A DNA stretch of 64,000 bases from an uncultured Prevotella sp. (GCA_900539625.1 UQCW01000005.1:36750-100749); one strand, 5' to 3'; counted from the stretch's first letter, positions 16,014 to 24,908 are shown. Numbers and translations: made by a program. The notes: generated from the sequence alone by a model not told the origin.

Positions 16014-17216
16014 CTATTCAGCCTTCTCCTCCACATTCTCGCGCACTGGCGTTTTGCCCTCAGCGGCAGCGTTAGGCGTGACGTGTCGGTTGCGGTTGCC
16101 ATCTTCCTTGCGCTCGTGATAGAGCTTCGGCAGCGGGTTTTTGCGTGCTTCATCATCAGCCTTGCGGTTGCGGTGGATGTCGATGGCCGTATAGATGGCC
16201 TGGCGGAAAGACGCTTCCGAAGCCTTGTTGCAGCCAGCGATGTCAAACGCCGTGCCGTGGTCGGGCGATGTGCGCACATAAGGCAGTCCGGCCGTGATGT
16301 TTACGCCGTTGTCCATAGAGAGTGCCTTAAATGGTGCCAATCCTTGGTCGTGGTACATGGCCAAGACAGCATCAAAATGCGAGAACATGCCAGCGCCGAA
16401 GAAACCATCGGCGGGATAAGGGCCGAAACACTGTATGCCCTGTTCAACGGCCTCTTGAACCGCTGGAGCAATGGCCTCCTTCTCTTCGTGTCCCATCACC
16501 CCGTCGTCGCCGTTGTGTGGGTTCAGTCCGAGCACGGCGATGCGCGGTGCGGAAATCAAGAAATCGTGTTGCAAGCTCTTGTTGAGCTGGCGGATTTTCT
16601 TTGCCACGTTTTCCTTCGTGATGGCAGCGGCCACTTCGCTGATTGGCAAATGCGTCGTCACCAATGCCACGCGCATCACGTCGTTGGCGAGAACCATGAG
16701 CGGTTCGTTGCCCTCTCCGATTCTGTTGGCCAGATATTCAGTGTGTCCGGCAAAATTGAAGTCAGGGCTTTGAATGGCGTTTTTGCAGATTGGGGCAGTG
16801 ACCAAAACGTCGATTTCCCCGTTCTTCAGCGCTTCCGTCGCCGCTTCGAGTGCCCAGTAGGCAGCGCGTCCGGCCTCTTGGCTGGTGCGTCCAAATTCCA
16901 CGTTCACGTCGTTGTCAAAGCAGTTGACGAGGTTGAGGCGTCCGTCAACGGCGTCCTTCGCCGAGTTGACAAAATGAAACTGCGTTTCGATGCCGAGCGC
17001 TTTTCGGTGGTAGCTGCCGATTTTCGCCGAACCGAAAACAACTGGCGTACACACTTCAAACATCGTCTGTTCGGCAAAAGCCTTGAGAATGATTTCATAG
17101 CCCACGCCGTTAGTGTCGCCGTGAGTGATGCCAACGCGGAGCAGAGTCGGCTTTTCGTTGGCCGATGTATTTTTTTCTTGCGGCGTGTCGTTGCCGCTCA
17201 TATTAAAGTCTGCCAT
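16014..17216 (-). CDS. pdxA: 4-hydroxythreonine-4-phosphate dehydrogenase, extended
   Basis: A 400-residue enzyme of the DXP-dependent pyridoxal phosphate pathway that oxidises 4-phosphohydroxy-threonine. The core is clear: GITHGDTNGVGYEIILKAF at the start, the metal histidines in NFAGHTEYLANR and AMYHDQGLAPFKAL, and TSPDHGTAFDIAG near the end. It carries about 25 extra N-terminal residues and a charged, low-complexity tail of some 50 residues after AIDIHRNRK that E. coli PdxA (329 residues) does not have. A start nearer LLRVGITHGD is possible, but the first ATG fits the 22-base spacing from rlmN. It lies upstream of the putative lipid locus with 21 bases between genes. Confidence 0.93.
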   Translation of the reverse strand: MADFNMSGNDTPQEKNTSANEKPTLLRVGITHGDTNGVGYEIILKAFAEQTMFEVCTPVVFGSAKIGSYHRKALGIETQFHFVNSAKDAVDGRLNLVNCFDNDVNVEFGRTSQEAGRAAYWALEAATEALKNGEIDVLVTAPICKNAIQSPDFNFAGHTEYLANRIGEGNEPLMVLANDVMRVALVTTHLPISEVAAAITKENVAKKIRQLNKSLQHDFLISAPRIAVLGLNPHNGDDGVMGHEEKEAIAPAVQEAVEQGIQCFGPYPADGFFGAGMFSHFDAVLAMYHDQGLAPFKALSMDNGVNITAGLPYVRTSPDHGTAFDIAGCNKASEASFRQAIYTAIDIHRNRKADDEARKNPLPKLYHERKEDGNRNRHVTPNAAAEGKTPVRENVEEKAE

Positions 17217-17238
17217 AAATATATGGGTATTGGATTAT

Positions 17239-18327
17239 CTATTTTTGTCGTTCCGCCTCATTCTTGGCGGTTGAAAGCAATCCGCAGGCCGCGAAGATGT
17301 CCTGTCCGCGTGAGGCCCTCAGTGTGGTGAAGAGTCCGTGCGACGTTAGATAGTCGCGGAAGCGCAACATGCGTTCGCGGTCAACGCCGTGTAGCGGCGT
17401 ATCGGGAATGTCGTGGAAGCGGATGAGGTTGATGCGGCAGTCCAAGTCCTTCAGAAGGTCAATCAGCGCATCAGCGTGCCGCAGGGAATCGTTGATGCCA
17501 TCGAAGACGATATATTCAAACGAGAGTCTGCGTTGGCGTGGTGCCGAAGCGTCGACGGGGCGCCGTCGACAGAAATCATATTGCCGCAACACATTGACCA
17601 CGTCGCGGATGCTGAAGGCACGTTCCGCTGGCATCAGTTTGGCGCGTTCTTCAGGGATGGGGTGGTGGAGGCTGATGGCCAAGTGGCATTCGCTCTCGTC
17701 AAGGAATCGTGTCAGTCCCTTGGCCAGTCCGACGCTCGACACCGTGATGCGTCTCGGACTCCATCCGTACCCCCAATCAGCGTTGAGCACTTCCGTGGCC
17801 CGCAACACATTGTCGAGGTTGTCAAACGGTTCGCCCTGTCCCATGAAAACGATGTTGGTCAGCGTGTCGCGTTCCGGTAGCGAATAAATCTGGTTGAGGA
17901 TGTCTGCTGCCGAGAGCGATGCCGAGAAGCCCTGGCGCCCCGTCATGCAGAAGGCGCAGTGCATTTTGCAGCCCACCTGACACGACACGCAGAGCGTGGC
18001 GCGGTCTTCATCGGGGATGTACACCGTTTCGATATAGTGGTTGTCGTGTGTGCGGTAGAGATATTTCACCGTCCCGTCCACAGAGCGCTGTTCATCGACA
18101 GGCGCTGCAGCTCCGACGCAATACTTCTCCATCAGCCTTTGCCGTGCCGTTTTCGAGAGATTAGTCATCTCTTCGATGGTGGCCACGTGCTTTTTATAGA
18201 GCCAGTCGGCCATTTGCTTGGCCACGAAGCGTGGCAGTCCGAGTTCCTGTGCAACGCCTTGCAGTTCAGTCAAGGTCATTCCGAGAAGCGGAGTCTGTTG
18301 TGGGGTTGTATTGTTAGCGTCGGTCAT
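17239..18327 (-). CDS. rlmN: 23S rRNA (adenine2503-C2)-methyltransferase RlmN
   Basis: A 362-residue radical SAM enzyme that methylates A2503 of 23S rRNA and A37 of some tRNAs. The iron-sulfur cysteines are Cys120, Cys124 and Cys127 in CQVGCKMHCAFCMTG, and the methyl-carrying C-terminal cysteine is Cys348 in RGQDIFAACGLLS. The NIVFMGQGEPFDN and SSVGLAKGL segments are typical of RlmN and separate it from Cfr. A candidate -7 box (TAAATTTG on the minus strand) lies at 18357-18364. It heads the minus-strand run that continues through pdxA and the lipid genes, all with short gaps. Confidence 0.95.
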   Translation of the reverse strand: MTDANNTTPQQTPLLGMTLTELQGVAQELGLPRFVAKQMADWLYKKHVATIEEMTNLSKTARQRLMEKYCVGAAAPVDEQRSVDGTVKYLYRTHDNHYIETVYIPDEDRATLCVSCQVGCKMHCAFCMTGRQGFSASLSAADILNQIYSLPERDTLTNIVFMGQGEPFDNLDNVLRATEVLNADWGYGWSPRRITVSSVGLAKGLTRFLDESECHLAISLHHPIPEERAKLMPAERAFSIRDVVNVLRQYDFCRRRPVDASAPRQRRLSFEYIVFDGINDSLRHADALIDLLKDLDCRINLIRFHDIPDTPLHGVDRERMLRFRDYLTSHGLFTTLRASRGQDIFAACGLLSTAKNEAERQK

Positions 18328-18477
18328 TTCGAAATGTGGTTTTCTATGAATGGCTACAAATTTAGCAAAAAATGCTCAAACAGACGAATGCTTTCCCAAT
18401 TTGCTTTTATAATGAGGCCGATGGGTGAGCAGGTGTTCAAGATTTAAGAAAACCCCGTGTGGCGTTAAGATAAAAGC

Positions 18478-18510
18478 AACCGGGCCGGCTTGCGAGAAGT
18501 CGGCCCGGTT
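18478..18510 (-). terminator. Terminator of the membrane-protein gene
   Basis: A ten-base GC-rich stem (18478-18487 with 18501-18510, AACCGGGCCG type) is followed on the minus strand by TTGCTTTTATC. It lies 27 bases past the stop codon at 18537. Confidence 0.75.
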
Positions 18511-18536
18511 TGTGTGAAAATGTGATTCAACATTAC

Positions 18537-20084
18537 TTAATACATATCGTAATCGTCTCCAGTATAGTCCGGCTCTGTGTCTTCGTAGTCCACCAGGCTG
18601 TCGATGTCTTCCGTGTAAACGGCCACGCTGTCAGCTTCTTCTTCATCAGACGTGCTTGAGAAAGAATAACTGTCCGTGGTGTTTCTGCGCTCCCATGAGC
18701 CGTTCATGTATAGCCGCAGCGCCGTGAAGCCCAACATCACGATGGCCAGTGGCACGGCCGCGAACCACAGACGCATTTTGGGCCAGCTCAGGTTGATGAG
18801 GTGAAGCATAATCCAGGGCAAGAGCATGAAGAGCGTCACGATGATGACAACCGCATCCATGTAATTTGTTCCAGTGGCGTAGAATTTATAGTTGTGGAGT
18901 TGCAGCATGTTGGCATGGTTTACCAACGAGAGAAATATCAAGGTTGCTGTAACGTTCATCGCCATGACTTTCCGGGCAGTGCCGTTGCATTGTGCTTTGG
19001 CAATCCAGAACCATACGGCGGACATGAGCGCGTAGAGGACGATGGTTACGATGTTGGTCACGTTCATGCCTTCTGTCATGTGTTTTGGGTCGTCTACGAT
19101 GCTCACGATAACCAGCGCGAGGTTGACGGTCAGCAACAGGCCAGCCAGGACGAATCCCGTGATTTTGGTCGAGAGCGTCTTGAAGCGGATGCTAAGCACC
19201 ACCATCGAGGCAATCAGGAACAGCGAAGCAAACTCCAAGATGAAACCGCCTGCGGGCATGAATGTTTCGTAGTAGTGGAAATCAGAAATTCCTTTGTCTG
19301 CTGGCTTGAAGAACGTGCCGAATATCACGAAGATAAGGAGGCATGTTGCTGCCGCTATGTTGAATACGCGAAGCAGGATGTCGCCGCTTGTTTGCTCCTC
19401 CTCCAATGCCAATTTCTTGGGCGCTTTCTTGCCTGGCAGCAAGAGACTTTGATACAGCAGGCAGGCCCATCCGATGCTGCCGAGGCTGCTCACCAGCACG
19501 TAGAGGAACATGTCGCCAAACAAAGGGAGGCTCAGTTTGGGGAAGAAAAGCACGGCTGTAAACAGTCTCGCCACGGCAATGACAATCAGCCCCAGTCTGT
19601 ATCTTTTGTCGCAGCCAATGGCCAGCAGGGCGAAGAATGCAATGGTGAGGAGGTTGCGGAGCATGTTTATGACGCAATAGGTTGTGCTGCATTGTATGTC
19701 GGAATACAAATAATAGTCTCCGCTTTCTATGCCTCGGAACTGCCAAACGCTGTCGAATAAGTCAACAACGAGCAGCAGACCGAGCAAAATCGTAGCCACA
19801 ATGCCCCAAATTTTTGCTTGCTTACCGCTGAGCACGTGGGGAGCAATGAAAAACATGAACGCCGCGCTGCCCACCGACGACAGAAGGTTTGTGAAGAGAT
19901 TCATACTGTTTTCGTATGAAATCATGTGCAGCAGATGGTTGATCTGGTTTATGAATAGGGGCATCAGTAGCAATATGGTCACTACCGCCGCCAGGCGAAA
20001 TTTTCTTGCGCCCATCAAGAAACCTTCTTCTTGCGAAATGGACGTGCAAGTGCTCTGTGTTTGTGTTTGAAATTTTGTCTCCAT
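18537..20084 (-). CDS. Polytopic membrane protein of unknown function
   Basis: A 515-residue protein with roughly twelve hydrophobic segments, for example LAAVVTILLLMPLFI, LLTIAFFALLAIG and FAAVPLAIVMLGFTALRLY. It has a short basic N-terminus and a very acidic C-terminal tail (SDEEEADSVAVYTEDIDS onward, ending DDYDMY). I do not recognise a transporter or enzyme signature. The gene sits 53 bases downstream of pflA on the same strand, so it could be transcribed with it, but the join is not tight. The acidic tail probably faces the cytoplasm and might bind partners. No function is assigned. Confidence 0.75.
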   Translation of the reverse strand: METKFQTQTQSTCTSISQEEGFLMGARKFRLAAVVTILLLMPLFINQINHLLHMISYENSMNLFTNLLSSVGSAAFMFFIAPHVLSGKQAKIWGIVATILLGLLLVVDLFDSVWQFRGIESGDYYLYSDIQCSTTYCVINMLRNLLTIAFFALLAIGCDKRYRLGLIVIAVARLFTAVLFFPKLSLPLFGDMFLYVLVSSLGSIGWACLLYQSLLLPGKKAPKKLALEEEQTSGDILLRVFNIAAATCLLIFVIFGTFFKPADKGISDFHYYETFMPAGGFILEFASLFLIASMVVLSIRFKTLSTKITGFVLAGLLLTVNLALVIVSIVDDPKHMTEGMNVTNIVTIVLYALMSAVWFWIAKAQCNGTARKVMAMNVTATLIFLSLVNHANMLQLHNYKFYATGTNYMDAVVIIVTLFMLLPWIMLHLINLSWPKMRLWFAAVPLAIVMLGFTALRLYMNGSWERRNTTDSYSFSSTSDEEEADSVAVYTEDIDSLVDYEDTEPDYTGDDYDMY

Positions 20085-20136
20085 ATTAATCTTGTGTTAA
20101 TTGTATTCTAATGCGACTTGACTGGAAAATGCGGGG

Positions 20137-20877
20137 TCAATTCACCACCAATTGCGGAAAATATTCTCGCAACACATCCTCTGCGTGCTTCAGTTGTTCT
20201 GCCGTGTTCTCTTTCGTATCCTTCAGTTGGTAGTCCCATCCGAGCGACTCATATTTATGAACGCCGAGCCGGTGATACGGCAGCAGTTCCACGCGCTCAA
20301 TCATCTTGTAGTTCTTGAAATGTTCGCCGAGCGCTCGCAAATCCTCCTCAGCGTCGCTGAGGCCAGGCACCAGCACATATCGCAGCCAGAAGGGCCGTCC
20401 GTTTTCTTCCAGCCATGCCGCCGTTGCGAGCGTCTGCGTGTTGGGGCGCCCCGTGATGTGCTCGTGTTGTGCAGAGCGGATTTCCTTCACATCGAGCAAC
20501 ACCAGGTCCGTTTCCTTCAGCAGCGCTTCCACGTCGCTGTTCCAGATGCCGCCATTCGTGTCCACGCAGATGTGCAGTCCCTTTTCATGCAGGCGTCGGA
20601 AGAGCGGCAGCAGCGCTTTGGCCTGCACGGTCGGTTCGCCGCCCGAGAACGTCACGCCGCCGCGTTTTCCGAAGAAAGGCTTCAGCGATTCAGCCTGTTC
20701 CACGATATAGTCGGGGCTTGTCAGTTTGCTTTGCCCGATGGCTTCAATCGTGTCGGGGTTGGCGCAATAGAGGCAGCGGAAGGGGCAGCCTTGCAGAAAG
20801 ACCACATACCGCAGTCCCGGGCCATCGAAAGTGCCAGTTGATTCGTAACTGTGTACGCGTATGAGTTGTTGTTCCAT
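20137..20877 (-). CDS. pflA: Pyruvate formate-lyase activating enzyme
   Basis: A 246-residue radical SAM activase that puts the glycyl radical on pyruvate formate-lyase. The cluster cysteines are Cys31, Cys35 and Cys38 in GCPFRCLYCANPDT, the GRE-activase form of CxxxCxxC. The GGEPTVQ motif follows near residues 79-85, and the length is that of PflA. It lies downstream of pflB in the same orientation but across an 880-base repeat-rich gap, so it may have its own promoter. With pflB it lets the cell split pyruvate into acetyl-CoA and formate under anaerobic conditions. Confidence 0.95.
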   Translation of the reverse strand: MEQQLIRVHSYESTGTFDGPGLRYVVFLQGCPFRCLYCANPDTIEAIGQSKLTSPDYIVEQAESLKPFFGKRGGVTFSGGEPTVQAKALLPLFRRLHEKGLHICVDTNGGIWNSDVEALLKETDLVLLDVKEIRSAQHEHITGRPNTQTLATAAWLEENGRPFWLRYVLVPGLSDAEEDLRALGEHFKNYKMIERVELLPYHRLGVHKYESLGWDYQLKDTKENTAEQLKHAEDVLREYFPQLVVN

Positions 20878-21095
20878 TTTGTGTTTCTATGTATTTGGTG
20901 ATTAGTAACTTCGTTGTATTTCGCAACCTCTATAAATAGCCCTACGCCAGACAGCGCAGAATGGTTGCTTATGCGAAGGTACGCAATTATTTTAACTTGT
21001 TGATTAAGAAGTAAAATGTTTTTATCTTAGGCACATAGTAACCCGATGGCAGAACACCAAAACGCTTTCAATTATCCCGAAAACCCTTACATATA

Positions 21096-21186
21096 ATCTA
21101 CTCGCGGCCGCAGGTAGACCTACCTTCGGCCGCGAGTAATGTTACCTTCGGCCGCGAGCAGCGTTACCTTCGGCCGCGAGTAGATA
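21096..21186. repeat. 22-bp direct repeats with an inverted copy
   Basis: Three units begin at 21121, 21143 and 21165, each opening TACCTTCGGCCGCGAG. A reverse-complement copy at 21096-21116 differs in one base. The inverted copy and first direct unit form a hairpin of about 17 bp around GACC. Confidence 0.8.
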
Positions 21187-21352
21187 ATATGTTATAGTTT
21201 CTGGGCAGACTTCTTGCTTTTTGGGGAGAATTGGCAATCGCGTTGACGGCTTGGTAAATAGGGTGTTCGAAATCCAGAAAAATCTCTGCGCGGTTTTGAG
21301 CCAAATAGTTTGGCGGTGCGGCGCTGCAACAAGAGACGCCGCGCGAACATTC

Positions 21353-21615
21353 GGCGAAGGTCTGAGGCGCAGCACTGTAGCTCACTTTGCTTGCAAAGTG
21401 AGGGGGACGAATATTGTGGCGGCCAAACACGGCTAAAAATCCAACAAAGTCATGCCATAAAGCGTTAGCTATATTCGCTACGTGTTCGTGGCGGCCAAAC
21501 ACGGCTAAAAATCCAGCAAAGTCATGCCCTAAAGCACTGTACATATTCGCTACGTGTTCGTGGCCCTCACTTTGCGAGCAAAGTGAGCTACAGTGCTTCG
21601 CCTCAGTGCTTCGCC
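21353..21615. repeat. Compound repeat: long inverted repeat around two 72-bp tandem units
   Basis: Arms at 21353-21402 and 21566-21615 are near-perfect reverse complements. Each contains its own small palindrome, CTCACTTTGC paired with GCAAAGTGAG. Between them lie two consecutive 72-base units (21416-21487 and 21488-21559), both starting GTGGCGGCCAAACACGGC and ending TTCGCTACGTGTTC. Confidence 0.85.
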
Positions 21616-21697
21616 CAGAGAGAAATGATAATATCGTTGACGGACCGATAACCTTTCCTCTTTCTCCGAATATCCTCTCCTTGTTCTGTTTAAAAAG

Positions 21698-21735
21698 CAG
21701 AGGCCTTCCCTGCTTTCATGCAGGGAAGGCCTCTG
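21698..21735 (-). terminator. pflB terminator
   Basis: A perfect 16-bp stem (21698-21713 with 21720-21735, type CAGAGGCCTTCCCTGC) has a six-base loop and is followed on the minus strand by CTTTTTAA. It is 20 bases past the pflB stop codon. Confidence 0.9.
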
Positions 21736-21754
21736 GCGTATAAGAATGAATATA

Positions 21755-23983
21755 TTACATGCGTTCGTGGAACGTACGTGAGATTACCTCGAGCTGGTGT
21801 TCGCGGCTCAATTTCACGAAGTTCACAGCGTATCCGCTCACACGGATGGTGAGTTGCGGATAGTTTTCAGGATGCTCCATAGCGTCTTCGAGCATTTCGC
21901 GGTTGAGGGCGTTTACGTTCAGGTGGTGTGCACCCTTGGTGAAATACCCGTCCATCATCGTCACGAGGTTGTCGATGCGCTCTTCAGGCGTTGGGCCAAG
22001 AGACTTCGGCACGATTGAGAACGTGTTGGAGATACCGTCCTGAGAGTCGCGGTAGCGCAGTTTGGCAACAGAAGCCAAAGAAGCCACAGCACCGCTCTTG
22101 TCGCGGCCGTGCATCGGGTTGGCACCTGGAGCGAAAGCCACGCCAGCTTCACGTCCGTCAGGCGTAGCACCCGTCTTCTTGCCATACATCACGTTTGAAG
22201 TGATGGTGAGGAGCGAGAGCGTTGGGCGAGCGTTCTTGTAAACAGGCAGTTTCTTCAGTTCTTCAGTGAAGAAGTAAACGAGGTCAACGCCGAGGTGGTC
22301 AACGCGGTCATCGTTGTTGCCGAAGCATGGGAATTCGCCGTCGATGTCGAAGCCTTCCGTCAGGCCTTCAGCGTTGCGGCGTGCCGTCACCTTGGCATAC
22401 TTGATGGCAGAGAGCGAGTCGAGGGCAATTGACAAGCCAGCAGCGCCATAAGCGATGTTGATGCGCGGGTCGGTATCAACGAAAGCCATCTGGGCCTTTT
22501 CGTAGTAATACTTGTCGTGCATGTAGTGGATGATGTTCATCGCCTCGTTGTAAACGCGAGCAATCTGCGTCAAGACGAGCTTGTAGTTCTTCATCACCTC
22601 TTCGAAGTTGAGCGTGTCGCTGGTCAAAGCGGGGATGCCTTCCACCATCAGTGTGCCCGTCTTCTCGCAACGTCCGCCGTTGAGCGCCAGCAAGAGCGCC
22701 TTTGCCAAGTTGCAGCGTGCGCCGAAGAACTGGATCTGGCGGCCGATGTCCTGGAACGATACGCAGCAAGCGATTCCGTAGTCGTCGCTGTGGCGCACTT
22801 CGCGCATGAGCGTGTCGTTTTCATACTGAATTGAGCTGGTGTCGATTGAAACCTTGGCGCAGAAGTTCTTGAAACCTTCCGGAAGTTCAGGGCTCCAAAG
22901 CACTGTCAAGTTAGGCTCTGGTGAAGGACCGAGGTTGTAGAGCGTCTGGAGGAAACGGAAGCTGGTCTTCGTCACCTTCGTGCGTCCGTCGTTGAAGCGT
23001 CCGCCCAAAGATTCCGTCACCCATGTTGGGTCGCCAGCGAAGATTTCGTTGTAGGCAGCCATGCGGAGGTGGCGCACCATGCGGAGTTTGATAACAAACT
23101 GGTCGATGAGTTCCTGTGCAAACGTCTCGTCGATGAGGCCGTGCTTGAGGTCGTGCTCAACATAGATGTCGAGGAAAGAAGACACGTTGCCGAGCGACAT
23201 GGCGGCACCATCCTGCTCCTTGACAGCAGCCAAGTATGCCATGTAAACCCATTGAACAGCCTCCTGTGCGGTCTGTGCTGGGCGACCCAGTTCGAGACCA
23301 TACATTTCGCCCAGCACCTTGATTTCCTTCAATGCCTTAATCTGCTCAGCCACCTCTTCACGCAAGCGGATGCGCTCGTCGGTCATCGGGCCAGTCAGGT
23401 TGTGGAGGTCTTCCGTCTTGGCTTCAACCAAGCGGTCGATACCGTAGAGAGCCAAGCGGCGGTAGTCGCCAATGATACGTCCGCGGGCATAGTTGTCGGG
23501 CAGACCCGTGAGGAAACCGAGAGAACGGAAGCGGCGGATTTCTTCAGTGTAAACGTCGAATACGCCGTCGTTGTGAGTCTTGCGATAGTGGGTGAAGATG
23601 TCCTTCACTCTTGGATTAACTTCCTTGCCATTTTGTGCGCAGGCTTTTTCAACCACCTTGATGCCGCCGAAAGGCTTGATGGCACGCTTGAGGAGTTCGT
23701 CGGTCTGCAAACCTACGATGAGTTCGTTCTCCTGGTCGATGTAGCCAGGTTTGTGTGATGTGATGGTAGAAACCGTGTCTGGGTCGAAAGAGCGCACGCC
23801 ATTGTTATTGCGTTCTTCTTCAAGAGCTTTGAGACAGATGTCCCAGATGCGCTTAGTGCGTTCTGTTGGGCCAACGAGGAACGAAGCGTCGCCCTCATAC
23901 GGCGTGATGTTTTTACGAACGAAGTCCGTAACGTCGATTTTCTGGCTCCATGAGCCGTCGATGAAATTAGAGTACAAATCCAT
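21755..23983 (-). CDS. pflB: Formate acetyltransferase (pyruvate formate-lyase)
   Basis: A 742-residue glycyl-radical enzyme that converts pyruvate and CoA to acetyl-CoA and formate. The catalytic cysteine pair is in YGIACCVSFQD, and the radical glycine is Gly717 in RVSGYAVNF, 25 residues from the C-terminus. Length and both motifs match PflB and not glycerol or choline lyases. It points to an anaerobic, mixed-acid metabolism. The formate could feed PurT, encoded at 62660. Candidate -7 boxes on the minus strand lie at 24161-24168 (TAACTTTG) and 24234-24241 (TATTTTTG), so the leader would be long, 170-250 bases. Confidence 0.97.
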   Translation of the reverse strand: MDLYSNFIDGSWSQKIDVTDFVRKNITPYEGDASFLVGPTERTKRIWDICLKALEEERNNNGVRSFDPDTVSTITSHKPGYIDQENELIVGLQTDELLKRAIKPFGGIKVVEKACAQNGKEVNPRVKDIFTHYRKTHNDGVFDVYTEEIRRFRSLGFLTGLPDNYARGRIIGDYRRLALYGIDRLVEAKTEDLHNLTGPMTDERIRLREEVAEQIKALKEIKVLGEMYGLELGRPAQTAQEAVQWVYMAYLAAVKEQDGAAMSLGNVSSFLDIYVEHDLKHGLIDETFAQELIDQFVIKLRMVRHLRMAAYNEIFAGDPTWVTESLGGRFNDGRTKVTKTSFRFLQTLYNLGPSPEPNLTVLWSPELPEGFKNFCAKVSIDTSSIQYENDTLMREVRHSDDYGIACCVSFQDIGRQIQFFGARCNLAKALLLALNGGRCEKTGTLMVEGIPALTSDTLNFEEVMKNYKLVLTQIARVYNEAMNIIHYMHDKYYYEKAQMAFVDTDPRINIAYGAAGLSIALDSLSAIKYAKVTARRNAEGLTEGFDIDGEFPCFGNNDDRVDHLGVDLVYFFTEELKKLPVYKNARPTLSLLTITSNVMYGKKTGATPDGREAGVAFAPGANPMHGRDKSGAVASLASVAKLRYRDSQDGISNTFSIVPKSLGPTPEERIDNLVTMMDGYFTKGAHHLNVNALNREMLEDAMEHPENYPQLTIRVSGYAVNFVKLSREHQLEVISRTFHERM

Positions 23984-24293
23984 AAAATAGTATTTGTGGG
24001 TTTATAATTGAGTTTTTTCAGAGGTAGGGGAGAGGTGTGTCATATTATATTGTTCTGCACACTTCATGTGCGTGTCTTTACATATATTTATTATTGGCCG
24101 TGAAGCCCCAATGGCACACTCTCAAAACATTGGCGTTATGCCTTGAATTTGATTTTGATACAAAGTTACAATATTTCGTTCGGTTAGGCGCTATATATCC
24201 GTATGTATTTTCACAGATGGGGTGTTTAGTGTGCAAAAATACCTATAAATGGGGAGAGGAAATGCCAAAAGACGTGGTGCATTACCAAGCTGG
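23984..24293. other. pflB upstream region
   Basis: No gene. Two minus-strand TAnnTTTG matches are present, TAACTTTG (24161-24168) and TATTTTTG (24234-24241), neither with a clear TTTG partner. The region is AT-rich and would hold the pflB leader and any anaerobic regulator sites. Confidence 0.4.
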
Positions 24294-24686
24294 TCAATTT
24301 CCACCCGAAGCCCCATTGAGCCATGCCAGGCCCTTCGCGCTCAACAGATATTTCTGTCGAGGATGTCGTGGGTTGTCGGGGTAGCGCATTCTCACGAGTC
24401 CTTGATTGATGGCAGGCGTGAGGTACGTGGCCAAAAAGTTGGCTCGTGCCTTCAATCCCATGTTTTCCATCATCTCCTTGACGGAAAGTTCTCTCGTGGC
24501 GATGGCGAGAAGCAGCGTTTTCAGAGAGTTTGGCACATCGATGTTGTTACTTGTCTTGTACTTGTCCTGTTCGTTCCACTCTTCGGGGGGATTAACCAGC
24601 ATGTGTCGGTTGCGCAGTTCGTTTATGAAGAACAAGGCTGTGGCGCGTGTGTTGCCTTCGCAGAAAGGGTTGTTTTGGGGCGTAAT
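24294..24686 (-). pseudogene. Fic-family remnant with missing N-terminus and middle
   Basis: About 130 codons recall a Fic/DOC-type AMP-transferase followed by its C-terminal winged-helix region. The Fic signature survives as ITPQNNPFCEGNTRATALFF, but the position of the catalytic His is Asn. Immediately after it, the reading frame passes to a winged-helix-like segment (LSVKEMMENMGLKARANFLA) with most of the intervening helices absent. Upstream, the frame runs into the divergent Phe/Tyr promoter and has no protein-like sequence. Family proteins are normally 300 or more residues. I read it as a decayed gene whose 5' half was lost; a short functional protein cannot be excluded. Confidence 0.6.
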
Positions 24687-24728
24687 GCAATAAATTTCCA
24701 GTCTGCAGCAAGAAAAATTAGCAAAATG

Positions 24729-24759
24729 TTTGCTGCGCGAAAAAAAATAATTACTTTTG
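24729..24759 (+). promoter_or_regulatory. Promoter of the Phe/Tyr operon
   Basis: TTTG (24729-24732) is followed after 19 bases by TACTTTTG (24752-24759), a full consensus match. It lies about 62 bases upstream of the leader peptide ATG and 215 bases upstream of pheA. Confidence 0.8.
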
Positions 24760-24821
24760 CCAGTGTTAAACCGTGAGGCTCGCATCGCGGGTCGCACCGA
24801 CAATCAAAATAATAGACAATT

Positions 24822-24908
24822 ATGACATTCGCACAGTCCTTTTATTTTTACGCTTATTTTTACTTTGCTGAGCAAGCGAAGCGGGACGTCGTATGCCATA
24901 CGAAATAA
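24822..24908 (+). CDS. Phe/Tyr-rich leader peptide of the pheA operon
   Basis: A 28-codon frame from ATG at 24822 to TAA at 24906-24908. Its product has five Phe and four Tyr concentrated in the stretch SFYFYAYFYFA, as expected of an attenuation leader that senses charged tRNA-Phe and tRNA-Tyr. It is between a full promoter and an intrinsic terminator in front of pheA. The end of its coding region (24878-24886) can pair with the left arm of the terminator. I infer that ribosome stalling at the Phe/Tyr codons favours that alternative pairing and lets transcription continue. Confidence 0.85.
   Translation: MTFAQSFYFYAYFYFAEQAKRDVVCHTK

Larger units (their letters stand above)
20878..21754. other. 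Repeat-rich gene-free stretch between pflA and pflB
   Basis: Nearly 900 bases without a credible gene. It contains a 22-bp repeat array with an inverted copy (21096-21186), a long inverted repeat enclosing two 72-bp tandem units (21353-21615), and the pflB terminator (21698-21735). Open frames of 70-130 codons run through it on both strands, but they simply translate the repeats and have no start-site context. Confidence 0.75.

Noticed and set aside
16083..17330. A 415-codon open frame on the plus strand
   Set aside because: Antisense to pdxA and the end of rlmN; no start context and no protein family features.
18801..19760. A 319-codon plus-strand frame
   Set aside because: Opposite the polytopic membrane protein; its composition (His, Glu, Gln-rich) is the typical mirror of hydrophobic codons.
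21142..21743. Open frames of 70-130 codons in the pflA-pflB gap
   Set aside because: They read through the 22-bp and 72-bp repeats on both strands and have no protein features.
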